A stretch of DNA of 64,000 nt from Bolinopsis microptera (GCF_026151205.1 NC_087079.1:434001-498000), one strand, 5' to 3'; counted from the first letter of the stretch, positions 12,401-47,913 are shown. Notes: a model not told the origin generated them from the letters alone. Made by a program: numbers and translations.

Positions 12401-12841
12401 ATGACAGCTTGATACATTAAAACCCCGATTTACCGCGGAGTTTGAGGAAAAGGAACCATCCGGGTAAATCGGGGTCCGTGGTAAATCGGATTGTGTTTGT
12501 TAACACTATAAATGTTAAGCCCTATTTTGGGAATTTACCGCGGTAAATCGGGGTTTGCAGTAAATCGGGGTTTTGCTGTACTTTATTTGGGCATGTTTCA
12601 AGAGCGCTAGCTTGCTGGCTGTTCTACTAATATCTCCAACCCAGGTATGATAGCGGGTGTCCAGGTAACAATGAACACTTTCTTCACTACAATCTCAATG
12701 TCCCTGGTGCTCTACGCTAGCACCCCGACTAACTTCATCTACCTGGTGTGGATGAGCATTGTGGTGGAGGCTGTCATCTTCATTTTGTATTCTTACTTCG
12801 CTTACAGCTACACTTTCAGAAGAGGAGGTCTGTTGATATAA
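6468..12841 (+). CDS. ferroportin (SLC40A1-like iron exporter), 12 exons
   Basis: Exons, assembled from GT-AG sites and phase: 6468-6597, 6737-6813, 7043-7201, 7764-7946, 8047-8195, 8306-8797, 8897-9172, 10057-10160, 10295-10582, 10689-10817, 12304-12393, 12645-12841. They sum to 2274 nt, 757 residues, with every junction in frame. Ferroportin is the plasma-membrane Fe(II) exporter of animals. Diagnostic stretches are GRDWIVTV and DRAKLAKLN with RTDELFGIVAP (exon 4), LYLRTQGLNFVYLGVSR (exon 7), and LYQEEVPRHERGMIAGVQ across exons 11-12. The protein is longer than the human one (571). Exon 6 adds a roughly 165-residue hydrophilic loop between TM6 and TM7 that ends in an RG/RGG-rich block and has a tandem QRDAHIRE. 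Exons 9-10 lengthen the loop before TM10. The ATG at 6468 is the first in frame; an upstream 5' UTR exon is likely. Introns hold a SINE, two MITEs and an antisense kinase gene. Confidence 0.95.
7286..7582 (+). mobile_element. tRNA-derived SINE in ferroportin intron 3
   Basis: The 5' part is tRNA-like. GGCTCAG at the start can pair with TTGGGCC about 70 bases later. An A box TGGCTTAGTTGG lies at 7296-7307 and a B box GAGTTCGAAACC at 7340-7351, which are internal pol III promoter elements. A unique body of about 200 bases follows, ending near GGTTCGCCATG and a (TTG)n tail. A 21-bp direct repeat starting TTGTTGTGTCTTG flanks it at 7263-7283 and 7583-7603, as expected for LINE-mediated insertion. 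The weak anticodon stem means it is not a functional tRNA gene. I cannot name the family. Confidence 0.85.
9265..9964. mobile_element. MITE with 17-bp terminal inverted repeats in ferroportin intron 7
   Basis: The left end AATCACTCTACACTCGA is repeated inverted at the right end (TCGAGTGTAGAGTGATT). The interior holds two diverged direct copies of a roughly 300-bp segment. Each copy contains AGAAAAGCTT or AAAAAAGCTT, then ATCTTCCAAAATCTGTT and a GATGATTT-type sequence. There is no open frame, so it is a non-autonomous element. Confidence 0.7.
10908..11840 (-). CDS. PIM-like serine/threonine protein kinase, intronless, nested antisense in ferroportin intron 10
   Basis: A 310-residue frame with all catalytic motifs: glycine loop LGSGTFGQIV (27-36), VAVK lysine (K50), HRDIKSEN (145-152), DFG (166-168) and an APE-equivalent SPPEW (188-192). 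Several features are typical of PIM kinases. The hinge reads LVLERP. The activation segment ends GTPAFSPPEW. The helix F segment reads TIWSCGVVLFETLTGALPF, lacking the usual DxW aspartate. The length is that of PIM1-3, which are constitutively active cytosolic survival kinases. The whole gene is one exon, while vertebrate PIM genes have six, which suggests a retrocopy. It lies between ferroportin exons 10 and 11 on the opposite strand. The frame has no disabling change, so it is probably functional. The closest alternative is another CAMK-group kinase. Confidence 0.9.
   Translation of the reverse strand: MGISPTRFLKSYSKKEFLSKYTLGKSLGSGTFGQIVEATDNFTFRSVAVKYVKRKDVESTLMVDGKKLPSEAVLLNTLEHPNIISLVDLFEFKSKFALVLERPLSSMDVGAFVEKYGPQNDAVGSYIAQQLLTVCDYLNELLIFHRDIKSENILINFYTYHIKIIDFGTAVYADKDQFTGRHGTPAFSPPEWQIGAAYRPEPTTIWSCGVVLFETLTGALPFISEEHVVKANLFFPDLLSHSARHLIRGMMQRKPADRLTFEQALNHTFITGDLPEENERILDVSSYSRCNSYTIYENTICSNNLSGLLE
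12415..12578. mobile_element. short Tc1/mariner-pogo type MITE in ferroportin intron 11
   Basis: The left end CATTAAAACCCCGATTTACC and the right end GGTTTTGCTG (as CAGCAAAACCCCGATTTAC on the other strand) form inverted repeats. TA dinucleotides flank them at 12413-12414 and 12579-12580. The CAGYAAAACCCCG terminus resembles pogo/Tigger-like elements. A related copy lies at 43890-44036. Internal repeats of the GGTAAATCGGGG type fill much of it. It is non-coding. Confidence 0.75.
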
Positions 12842-13032
12842 CACGTGGTATCAGTTAGTACGATAAGTGATATTATGTGGTGCATGGTAAATTAAACATC
12901 AGGCATTAGCAGTTTGCTGCACTGCATGGTACAATTACGACTTTAGTTATAGCTAAATCATATTTAAGACCTAACTAAGTCTTACATACGCTGTTTTGCA
13001 GCAAAAATGATAATTAACCGCACGTCACTCAG

Positions 13033-13193
13033 GAATCAGTGATAGAGAGGGAACACAACCTAAAATTTTAGAGGAAGATGACAACGTCACTATAAGTCTG
13101 ACTTCACTGACTCTTGAAGATGGTCACGAAGAAACACTAGAGCTTCAGGAAGATTCTTTGAGCACAGAGAAATGTCCCATATATCAAGTGTAA
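13033..13193 (+). CDS. probable alternative last exon of ferroportin (acidic C-terminal tail)
   Basis: A frame of 52 codons opens after an AG at 13031-13032 and stops at 13191-13193. It reads ISDREGTQPKILEEDDN and ends STEKCPIYQV. It enters in phase 1. If ferroportin exon 12 is spliced at an internal GT (12828) instead of running to its stop, the phases match, giving an 806-residue form whose tail replaces the terminal GLLI. The donor GTCTGT is weak, so this may be a minor isoform or a coincidence. Ferroportins normally have a soluble C-terminal tail, which favours the idea. Confidence 0.5.
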
Positions 13194-14417
13194 CTGGTGG
13201 ACACATTTATCTTGTCAATACCGGGTTTTTAAAAGAATTTTTGGATTACCGGATTATTTTTATGATCACATGGACCACTAACTAATACAAATGTGAAACA
13301 TCGGTATACAATTCCCATTTTGCACTGATCAAAGATGAAACTTTTTAATTATCTTTTCGATATATTTACATACCGATACATCTTTCTACCTTTATTGGTT
13401 TCAAACAGTTACACTTTAATCAGAGGGCATTGTTCAGTGTATTTCTTATGTGTGTTCGCTGAATGTAATCGAACTCTCGAGTCTCGAAGTATTGTTTATA
13501 TCACGCCAAGTAATTAACTTATGATTATGAAACATGTGGACTAATAATATAAGGAACCGCATATTACGTTCACCTTTGCGGCGTCATGCCAGCTTAGGAC
13601 TAAGGGGATTTGGAGAAGCTTGGAACTTGTACACAATTCACAAGTGGCTTAGGGAGGAGAATGGGAGTCTAAAATGGCCAGAACATACGTAATATGTAAA
13701 CGATCCCTAATATGAACACAATTCTACGATACTTTCATTTTGTATTATCACATGCTAAGAAAAAGACTTTTACTTTCAAACTACCAAGAGATTGATTTGA
13801 AACTGTAGAACTCATTTAACTAATACAGTAAGACCAATATTTTCCGTAAACCCCTATTTGCATTACTAGTGCCTCTTCCCTTTCGCCAGTATTTAAATTT
13901 TTAGTTTGATATCATATTAAAATGATATCACATTATGATCCTTTGAAATATAAATCGGTCGGTATATTATCGGCTTTTACATAAACCTTAACGGTAACCC
14001 CAACTGTGGCTGCAACCCCGAAGATAACCATAAGCGATAACCCTTGCCCTAATCCTAAACAACCGAATTTGCGTTTTTAGCCTGTCAAGTGTCACGTGAC
14101 CAAAATAATTTTTGCTCACAACTCCTCAGTAAAATGTTTTTATCCTATATCATGTCACTCACACTGGACAGAACAGGAACTCAATGCTGGAGTGGGCCGG
14201 TGGCACGTGTCTCTGACGCGCTACTACCTGGCGGTGGAGATGGACATTCTTGGCCTGGTAGCACTCTAGCTCGGAACCCAACCCAAGTAACCCAAGTAAG
14301 TAACTCTGAATCAGCTACTTCAGTTTCAATTGTACATTCAGGGCCCTTTCACTAGAATTTTAAAGGATTTGGGGCTTGGGCGAGCGAGTGATTTAGTGGA
14401 AGCGAGTGACATGATTT
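13194..14417. other. no gene recognised
   Basis: AT-rich non-genic DNA. A small island at 14175-14300 has an open frame reading AGVGRWHVSLTRYYLAVEMD that looks more protein-like than its surroundings. It has no partner exon I can find and may be a fragment of a decayed gene or transposon. Confidence 0.35.
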
Positions 14418-14920
14418 CTGCCGTTCCCTGAGAAAACGCATTAAGTCCATTTTTTCGAAATTTTGAGATATTGGTACCAAAATTTTCAGGAGAAGATTCT
14501 CTACAACTTAAGCTATGAATCAAGTTATCAAAATACTGTTTTAGCTACCGCCAAAGGCATTAAGTCACACAAAACGTGAATATTTAGCTCGTTATTCTAA
14601 AACCTTCCCTGAGAAAAGGCATTAAGTCCATTTGTAATGCCTTCTCTGAGGGAACTTTTTCTGTTCCTTGAGATTCCCTGAGAAAAGGCATTAAGTCCAG
14701 ACTTTATTTGCAGTTTTTATAGTTTTTGGCCTATAACTTCCACAGTTTTAGTTATATCGAAACAATTTTTATGTGGTCGTAATCAGCTCAGCAAGCAAAC
14801 AATTTTGGTACTAATATTTCAAAATTTAAAGAAATATTATTTTCAAAATTTTTAAACCTGAACACAAGGGTCCCCCCTTGTGTGAATTATTGAAACATTT
14901 TTTGAAAAATTTGGTGCTTT

Positions 14921-15002
14921 AAATATTGTATGTTTAAATATTTGTACCCAAATTAATGCGTCTGACCGAGCTGAATACGATGCTGTAAAAATTATTCCAA
15001 AA
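14921..15002. repeat. 82-bp target-site duplication, left copy
   Basis: This stretch (AAATATTGTATGTTTAAATA ... ATTATTCCAAAA) is repeated without visible difference at 16965-17046, immediately after the poly-A of the LINE. The first few A bases at the right junction cannot be separated from the poly-A. Confidence 0.9.
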
Positions 15003-16922
15003 GTGGAGCTGATCTCTGCAAAATGAACTACCACAGTAAACTTAGTAACGCCAGCACCGCTATCAACACCTGGAGTAAGAGAGACTTAACTCTGATAGGA
15101 AAGTGTACAATTATTAAATCTCTTATTCTTTCCCAGTTCACTTACCTTATCATACCACTAGAAACTCCTGATACTAACACCATCAGTAAAATAGACACTA
15201 TGATATTTCACTTCTTGTGGGGTTGTAAGAGGGATAAGTTGAAACGTGATATTGTTACTTCTCCTCGTGAATGTGGAGGTCTAGGTCTCTTCTATACTAA
15301 CGATTTTATTATAGGTTTAAAAGTGTCACTTATAGGAAAAGTTATCGATCCTAATTTCCAACATGCCTGGAAAAATATTATCATCAATCAGCTTTTACAC
15401 CCAAATATACCAACTGTGTGTATAGAAAACTGTCTCACATTAAAGAATACTGGTTTTACCTTTAACCTTCTTCGCCAGTATAAGCTTTGGAAGTCTATTT
15501 CTTCACAGTCAAGTAAGAGTACAGTCAACCACTGTGTGTGGGGAAGCGACGTAATAACGGACATTGGCTCCAAGCTCTGGAACGATATTCTTATTGATAG
15601 AAATATCATCTATCTTTCTGATTTCGTTTCAGAGGAAGGTAACCTCTTAAGTTTTCAGCAATTTCTGAGAAAGTGGGGCCAAACAAGTAGTATAATCTCT
15701 TCGACTCAATATGCGAGTATAAAATTGGGAATACGTCGATTTAATAATACCGATACGTTTACAAGTAACATTACATTTATCGATACCCAACTTTCACTTC
15801 GCTTTTGGGGAGGTAGGAATACCCCCAACTCTAGAGATACTCCTCTCACTATCAAAGGTAGAAACATTAGAGATACCATGTCTAAGCGTTTAGATCCCAG
15901 CACCCTTCCTCCAATGAGGAACTGGAGTGCTAACCTCTCCTTAACGGATATTGATTGGATTAGTATTTTTACGGATATTTTTACTTCTTTCTCAAATAAC
16001 TTCAAACTTATTCAGTACCAATATAAGCTCCTTCACCGGATTAGTACTTGTCGGTACATGAGATATAAAATGAAGATTGAAAAAGATAGTCCAAATTGCT
16101 CGTTATGTAGTCACAACCTCGAAACTATCTCTCACATATTTATTGACTGTCCAGCCACAAGCTCTTTCCTACAGGGAGTAAATCTGTTTATTAGATCGAA
16201 TATTGACGCAAATTATGACGACCCATATCGCCACTATTTGATTTGCTTAAATCACAGAGATAAAAGTGTTAACTTCATAAATTCGGTTTGCTGTTGGTTT
16301 ATTGGAAGGAGTTTCCAGAACAAGGAACCCCTATTCTGGGAGCGATATCTTAAACATCTTAAGCTTTTCTTATTAGGTGAAAAACCGGATATTATACGGT
16401 GTCTTAAAGACGTTATACCTTGATGACCATTTTATACCCAAAGTTCTGGATCCACTATACACTCTTGTTTATATATTCTCTCGAAATTACAGCCGTGCCT
16501 TACCTTTACCCTTTATTTCACAAGTTGTAGCCAGTGGAGTTATCTCCACTACTAGTATTGATATAGAGTCATATTTAAAACCAGTAGTATCTCTCCTTTT
16601 TCTCTCCATCTTATGTGCATTTTATTACTCTATATCCACTGACTTTATTCGACGTATTATCTAAAAGAATAAAAAAAATTGTGTGCGTGTGTTTTTATAT
16701 TTATTTTGCTACGGCGCATGTGAAACCCCAGGGCATCCAGCACCGGAGAAGCTGAATTGACACTCTCTGAACCCTTGGTGCCGCTCAGATTTTGCCTCTT
16801 GGCTGGCAAGCCGAGTCTTGATCGATTAACTCAGCTTCTTCGGTACAACACAGACCGGAGGGTACTATTAGCCGCTTTGCCGGTGGTATCCTCCTGGTGT
16901 CCTGGGGTTTGGCAGGTTCCTC

Positions 16923-16964
<42 letters not shown>
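15003..16964 (+). mobile_element. 5'-truncated LINE (Tx1/L1-like) with poly-A tail
   Basis: The insert starts GTGGAGCTGATCTCTGC and ends in a pure A run of about 40 bases (16926-16967). It is flanked by the 82-bp duplication. It carries only the 3' part of the reverse transcriptase gene and a roughly 500-bp 3' region. The part at 16720-16920 is GC-richer, with complementary segments such as GAAGCTGA and TCAGCTTC. The pure A run and intact duplication indicate a young insertion. Confidence 0.88.
15023..16423 (+). pseudogene. C-terminal part of LINE ORF2 (after the RT catalytic core), with zinc-knuckle-like region
   Basis: A 466-residue frame without stops but lacking endonuclease and the YxDD core. 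It begins beyond the RT palm with TWSKRDLTLIGKCTIIKSL and FLWGCKRDKLKR, the segment typical of Tx1/L1-clade ORF2 proteins. Near the end, LLHRISTCRYMRYKMKI followed by CSLCSHNLETISHIFIDCP is a zf-RVT-type Cys/His cluster. A full element must exist elsewhere in the genome. The ATG at 15023 is probably incidental. Confidence 0.85.
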
Positions 16965-16970
<6 letters not shown>

Positions 16971-17543
16971 TGTATGTTTAAATATTTGTACCCAAATTAA
17001 TGCGTCTGACCGAGCTGAATACGATGCTGTAAAAATTATTCCAAAATATTTGATGTTTAAGAAGTTATAGGCATTTTGAGCGAAAAATTATCCATTTTTC
17101 GTCAATATTACTTACTTGCAATGCACAGGAGGCCCACATAATTATATTGCAAAGATATGATCAAAAATATAGAAATATTGTATTTTCTGTGTTGACTTTA
17201 TCTGAGAAAAAATGGACTTACTGCCTTTCTAGAGAGGAATCGGTTGAAATCGATCCTGATAAAAGGCATTAAGTCCGCAATTCCCTCAGAAAAGGCATTA
17301 AGTCCAATGCGGATGGGAAAATAGTTCAGTTATTCTGGAGGAAAATGGTTTCTGTAGATCAGTGTTGGTGAATTTATGCTTTTAAGCATGTTTAGGACAT
17401 ATGACAATAATTCATTTACAAATAGATGTCAAAATTAACCCCGTTTATGCGAATAAAATTTCTTAAAAAACGACTAACACGTTTGTCCCATTTTCTCAAA
17501 ATGACATCGATGTGACTTAATGCGTTTTCTCAGGGAACGGCAG

Positions 17544-19301
17544 ATTAGATAGGTGTTTCACTGTTGTATTTCGAGAGTAGAGCTAGATCAGAGCTCGATC
17601 TAGAGCTCTAGCTTGACATGACGCGCGCACTATTTCTTATCCACATTTTTGCGCAAACCTTATCATATAAGATTTTGATGCGCGTTCCGTATAGTAAACT
17701 CTTTTAAATTAGAGCAATCCGATACTATAAATTTAACTTTGATACGAAGTTATTTCATTTTATCTTATTTTGAAAGCCCAGTCATGGCAACAACAAACAT
17801 CATATAACTCGTTTGTCTAGGAAATAAAGATCGTAAACGGAATCCAACTGACTTGAGCATGTCTTCAGTCCAGCACAAATGGATCATGCAGCTCTTCAAA
17901 CAGTTACTTACGCTATACTAATACAGTTCACCAGAATTCAATTAACTTACTGTCTGCAATTATGACTTGTGTCTTATTTCCAAAGTTTAAGCAGTTTCAA
18001 GTCTCATGTTTCAAAGTGCCCAGCTGAGTTACACTGAGTTACTGGAGTTACCACGCCCTCAGTTCACACTAACCACTCATCTCAAACTAACGAGAGGGAG
18101 TTATACACACTAGCTGTGTGTGGTAGCAGATCTCTTTCTTAACAGCTATTGTTCACTATTCAGTGGAGAAAACATTGGCTATATTGCTTTATTTAGTCGG
18201 TGTGGCTCGGAGACAGTGGATAACTTCTTATTTTTTTACAGTATAATTAATGATCTCATTATTCGGCCAATAACCATTAAAACTCAATATTATGATCAAA
18301 GCAATTTAATTTGCTTCGTCGATCCGATCTTTAAATATCGCAACTAACAGTAATATTAAAATACTCTAAACTTCTCCGGTCATTTCTTAAGGGAAATATG
18401 AGGTTAATTCCTTAAAAATAGCTGGTTAGAGTTTTAATTAAGCGCAAAATCTCATATCTGACTGAAAATCAGATTTTTTAATAACCAGAGACAAACTTGT
18501 TATATATGTGCCAATCCAATAAATCCTATAAATAAAACGTACACATACGATTCTGTCAATATGAGATGAACGGGAAAATTAAAAGCCTCACTATGTGAAA
18601 ATGGCCGTCAGAAATAACCGAAAGATTAGAAATCTCAACTTTGGAATATTTTTAATTCTTGAAATAACCCCATTGAAAATCTAAATATAGAATAGAAACT
18701 AAGTTTACTGATTTAATATCAAGTAAGATAAAATTCTAAAAGATAATACATAACAATGATTTAAAGCAACATTAAAATTTTTAATTTTTAGGGTATATTT
18801 TGTTTTCATTGGCAATCAAAAAATAAATCGCCATTAATCTGAAACATCTCTGAGAACATTTTGGTAAAACAGCAATTTAGTGGTCATATCATTTTAATTA
18901 ATAAAAATCTACCGAACGAAAGAAACTTTACGGTTGTATATTATCCGCGGACTTCTGAGCTTCTGATAAAAATATCAGCCAACAAATTACTCTTGAAAAG
19001 TGACGACTTTTCTTAATGAAATATAAATTAATGGCGCATCCTATTGATGACCACGTCTTATTAAACTAATTAACCAAGATAACCGTACCTAACACGCATA
19101 CTGTTATCAGAGGGCATTACACTAAACACCACTCAGTCAGGCTCACAAGGGGTCGCCAGGTTTCACAGAGTTTGAAATATCTTACCAGATCAGATCTCAG
19201 CACATAAGAAGGAAGCAAACTAAAAGACACATCCTTATCCGAACTTTTAAACAATCAAACAAAAAAAGCTCTGTACAATGGAAATGATTACAGATCAGCT
19301 T
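17544..19301. other. AT-rich intergenic DNA
   Basis: No exon, RNA or repeat family recognised. It lies downstream of the last exon of the minus-strand receptor gene and should contain its 3' UTR and poly-A site, but no single AATAAA-type signal stands out. Confidence 0.4.
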
Positions 19302-43670
<24,369 letters not shown>

Positions 43671-43889
43671 GATCTGTTCATAATGCCGTGCAGGTCTCTA
43701 CACCATCCCTTAAGATAATTAAAATTTAGTCTTGCCACTTATCTGTTATGAATTATTATCATAAATATGTAAAATGATATGGTTGTCCTTATCATTCCCT
43801 GCTTGGGATTCCAAAATGGTAACTTTGCAGCTATTAACCAGAAAAAGGGCCATCTCCACTTTCAACTTGAAAGCAATATACACTATATA

Positions 43890-44036
43890 CAGTAAAACCC
43901 CGATATACCGCAGTTTGGGAGAAAGAAAACATCTGCGGTAAATTGGGACCTGCGGTAAATCTGGGTTTTGTTTGTTTAAATTATGCATGCTAAGCCCTAT
44001 TTAGGGGAAGGAAACGCGGGTTTGCGGTAAATCATG
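43890..44036. mobile_element. pogo/Tigger-like MITE, second copy
   Basis: It begins CAGTAAAACCCCGATATACC after a TA dinucleotide and shares GCTAAGCCCTATTT and GCGGTAAATC segments with the copy at 12415-12578. The right end is degraded. It lies just upstream of the receptor gene's first coding exon. Confidence 0.65.
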
Positions 44037-46197
44037 TTATATGTACATGGATAACTGACAATCATTTGTAAAGGAAAACAACCTCTAGTAAAACTCCTGT
44101 GCGAGAAGATATGTTGTGCAACAATTATGGGCTAATTCTAAATAAACCTTGGGAGAAAGTCAGAGGAATTGAAGTAGGAGTTGTGAGTTTTCTTAAAAAA
44201 TACCCAGTGCGCCATGCACTTTGTGAGCATTTGTTTCATTCTTCTCAACCGAGTGAAGTTTTTTTTGGTCCACTTGATTGTTGATAATTAATTAATGTTG
44301 GTGGGGAAATATTTATTATATATTTTTTCACACAGTGCGATGATAGTTTGTAGACATGTGTGATGATGTGATGTCATAAATTTTACTTTACTTTACTTTA
44401 CTTTACTTATCAATTAAAATTTATTCAACAAAATATAAAGTCACTCAGATCAAGTGTTGCATTTGGCAGTGCACAATACACAGGTAACCGAAAGAAGTAA
44501 CCTAGCAAGCAGGGTGAGGACAGGCTGTCTCTTCAGTTTCATCAATAATAGCATTTATGAAGGAGCAATTGGTGAAATTAGAACTGTTTTGATAAGAGGG
44601 CCCTTGGGCAATGAATAAGGGGTTTACTGGAAGTTAGACAAGCTGAAAGTTTCTCAAAAAATCATCTTGTGATCTAGTTTTCACAGCAATATTCAAGCAT
44701 AGGATACCTTGTAAAGCTTATTGACGGTATTGAACCATTTCGAAAATGGCCTAACCAAATGTCGAAATGCTGAAATAGCTCAAATTCTAAATGCCAAAAT
44801 AATTTCACAATTTGAAGCAATCGCGTTATAAAAATACTGTTTTAGCTATCAAGAAAGGCAGTAAGTCACACAAAACGTGACAATTTAGCACGTTATCCCA
44901 GAACCTTCCCTGAGAAAAGGCATTAAGTCCATTTGTACAGGCAGTAAGTCCATTTGTATGCAGCCTTCTCTGAGGGAACCTTTTCTGTTCCCTGCAAAAA
45001 GGCAGTAAGTCCAGACTTTATTTGCAGTTTTTATTGGTTTTGGCCTATAACTTTCACAGTTTTAGTTATATCGAAATAATTTTTATGTGGTCGTAATCAG
45101 CTCAGCAAGAAAAAAAATTGTGGCACTAATATTTCAAAATGTAAATAAATATTATTTTCAAAATTTATGAACCTGAACACATTATCGAAGAAGGTTGTGC
45201 TTTAAATAAAAAATATTTTCCCCCAAAATAATGCGTCTGGCCGAGCTGAATATGATCAATGATGCTGTACAAATTATTCCAAAATATTCGACATTTAATA
45301 AGTTATAGGTTTTTTTGAGCGATAAATTATCTATTTTTCGTCATATAATTACACACTTCCAATGCCCAAGAGGTCCATATAATTATATTGCAAGGATATG
45401 ATCAAGAATATAGTTGTAGCGCAATTTGTAGCGCGATGCACTACTGGGTCGCGCGCGCATCAAATAATGCTTCTCGCAACCACAGATCGGCAAGATGCGA
45501 AGGATTGACATCGTGAATCAATAGCGCGATGCGTTACTGTGTCGCGCGGCGCACTCAATGAGGCTTCTAGATCGGCGAAATGCGCTACTGTGCCGCGCCG
45601 AGCTGAGATGAATTGACATCGTCAATTAAGAATATAGAAAAGTTGTATTTTTGTGTTCAAGAAAACAACAAATTTTTTTCAAGAAAACAACAAATTTTTA
45701 TTTAAATCAATTATAGCAACAATTTGAAAAACTTTAAAGCTCTTCTATTACCATGGAATATACTACGGGTATGGTGACTTGGGCTATTGAGTTGTTAAGT
45801 AGATTAAGATTAGTAAACCTGCACTTGCATTGTATATTTTATAAAAACTAGAAATTAGGCTTCACGGTAAAATGGAGAAGCAGGCTGATCTTGGAGAGAG
45901 CAGACCGTAAAGTTTACGCACCCACCAGGGCTACCTACCTACCCCAGTTGTTCTTTTTGGTTTATCAGCTTGTATTGTTATATTTATGGACCCCAAGTCA
46001 CCACACTAAGAAGGAGTATGTAAAAAAAAAATAATAATAATAAATTAAGTTAAGTTATTATCATCATATCTGTTTAAAACAGTAAAAGTCAAGTTGAGGA
46101 TTGACTTTCCTAGTTAATTTAAAGGTTCAAACGTTTGGGAATATAATAATGTTGGTATTTGTATCTGCTGCAGCAATAATATCGAAATATCATTTGT

Positions 46198-47280
46198 CTA
46201 GAAAATTTTCGCCACTTCAATAGATATTGGGTCGGCAATTTGGTGAGTGAGTGATGAGATGGTTTGGTCTGTGATTGAGTGAGGGGCGATGTGAAAGTTG
46301 TGGTAAGTCCAGGTGTTATTATTGTTGATGGATTGAGATCCCAGGATGATACTTTTACAGCGTAATTTAACCAAAGATACAGAAGTAGTGAGGATTTCCC
46401 CATTCCCATTTAGAATCCGTTTATGTATCTGAGTTATGAACAGCTTATCGTTTGGTTGGTCTTTGAGAGCTGAGCCCCAAACACTTATTCCGTAAGCAAG
46501 ATGTGATTCCAATAATGCAGAGTATATTTTTTGGTAGTGTTCCCCTGGAACTGAATGTTTAATCCTGTTAAGTGCTCCTGTAGTGGATCTAATTTTTTTT
46601 CTTAGATATTCTATATGTGGTCCCCAGCTAAGTTTTTCATCAATTACTACACCAAGAAATTTGGTGTTGCTAACCTTGACAATTTTGTGTCCATTTATAA
46701 ATATTCCTTGTGATTTGTCATGTTCATTGGCATACGGCCTAACCCTGGCGCAGGTTTCATCAGATTCGTATGCAGGTAGAAAATGTATGTAGCAGCATTT
46801 AGACATATTTATATGTAAGAGATTACTTCTCATGAATTTGCATACGAAATCAAGAACTTTATTGGCTTTCACATTTCAAGTATGTTGCTTCTTTGGACGG
46901 TCCAGTGATAAATATATTTGTGTCATCAGCATAGAGCACAAATTTGCATTCATCGCCTTTGTAACAGTTTATTATGTCGTTCATATATAATAAGAAAAGT
47001 AGAGGGCCTAGTATGGAACCTTGGGGAACTCCATATTTTACATTCATAGTCTCTGATGTAGTGTTGAGAAATGAAACATACTGTGATCTATCGGATAAAT
47101 AGCTTTTTAGAAGTTCTAGAGCTAGACCTCTAACCCCATAATTTTCCAGTTTCCTCAGGAGAATGCCATGGTCAAGAGTATCAAAAGCTTTGCTTAGGTC
47201 AATAAAGATTCCTAGAACATGATTACCACTGGATGTTGATGTTGTGATTGAATGAACTGATTTGTGGAGTGCATGTGAGG
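46198..47280 (-). pseudogene. CR1/Jockey-like reverse transcriptase fragment with a frameshift
   Basis: Read on the minus strand, RT motif A (FIDLSKAFDTLDH, about 47185), motif B (YGVPQGSILGPLLF) and motif C (LYADD) are present. A frameshift near 46870 follows, after which DFVCKFMRSNLLHINMSKC, FLGVVIDEKLSWGPHI and IWGSALK-type thumb sequence continue in another frame. The endonuclease and N-terminal RT are missing upstream of about 47280. It is dead. Confidence 0.88.
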
Positions 47281-47820
47281 TTCATTGTTCATGATATGCA
47301 CTACCTAAGTAAGCAGTCTATTCTACTTAGACTTGATGATTGCTCTCAGACCAAATTCTCACCCCCAATTGCTACAGAACTTTGTCTACTGACGCCGAAC
47401 AAGCACAGCATGAGTACAACTCAATTATGCTTCTCGCTAGATCGGCGAGCTGCGATGAATTGACATCGTCAATTAAATGTTAACTTACTCTTAGGAAAAT
47501 GGACTTACTGCCTTTCTATTGACCATCGTTAATGATCTGGCCCAGCGCGCGCTACTTCGTAGCACTTGCCATCGGGCAACATTTCGCGAAGAAAGCGGCG
47601 CGCGCTACTTCGAAGAAATTTAGACGAGTAACATCCGTCAACCTTTCTAGAGAGGAGTCGGTTGAAATCGTTTTTGATAAAAAGGCAGTAAGTCCGCAAT
47701 TCCCTCAGAAAAGGATGTAAGTTCAATGTTGATAAGAAAATAGTTCAGTTAGTCTGAAGAAAAATGGTTTTTATAAATTAGTGTTGGTGAATTTATGCTT
47801 TAATTAAGCATGTTTCGGAT

Positions 47821-47913
47821 TTAACGGGTGATACTCGTAAAATATCTGTTCCATATATTGGACCGTCGACGAGTCTAACTCGGCGCACGTCCTGGTAGGT
47901 TATAAACCTACAA
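47821..47913 (+). mobile_element. 93-bp micro-element with 9-bp target duplication
   Basis: It starts TTAACGGGTGATACTCG and ends GGTTATAAACCTACAA. The 9-mer GTTTCGGAT lies on both sides (47812-47820 and 47914-47922), and the uninterrupted form of this site is seen in the sister element at about 17386. An inverted copy is at 48168-48260. Internal palindromes include CCATATATTGG and TAGGTTATAAACCTA. Confidence 0.75.

Larger units (their letters stand above)
14418..17543. mobile_element. DNA element with terminal inverted repeats and repeated subterminal motif, split by a LINE
   Basis: The ends are CTGCCGTTCCCTGAGAAAAC and its reverse complement GTTTTCTCAGGGAACGGCAG, extended inward by GCATTAAGTC. 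The motif CCTGAGAAAAGGCATTAAGT, or parts of it, recurs several times near both ends in both orientations. Such repeats are typical of transposase binding sites in hAT or CACTA-like elements. No transposase is present once the LINE insertion (15003-16964) is removed, leaving about 1.1 kb. A diverged relative lies at about 44760-48066. The superfamily is undetermined because no clean target duplication was found. Confidence 0.75.

Noticed and set aside
12250-12420. Minus-strand frame containing LSRVLELPLGTADVLKPL
   Set aside because: It is the antisense shadow of ferroportin exon 11, which matches the family on the plus strand and fits in phase.
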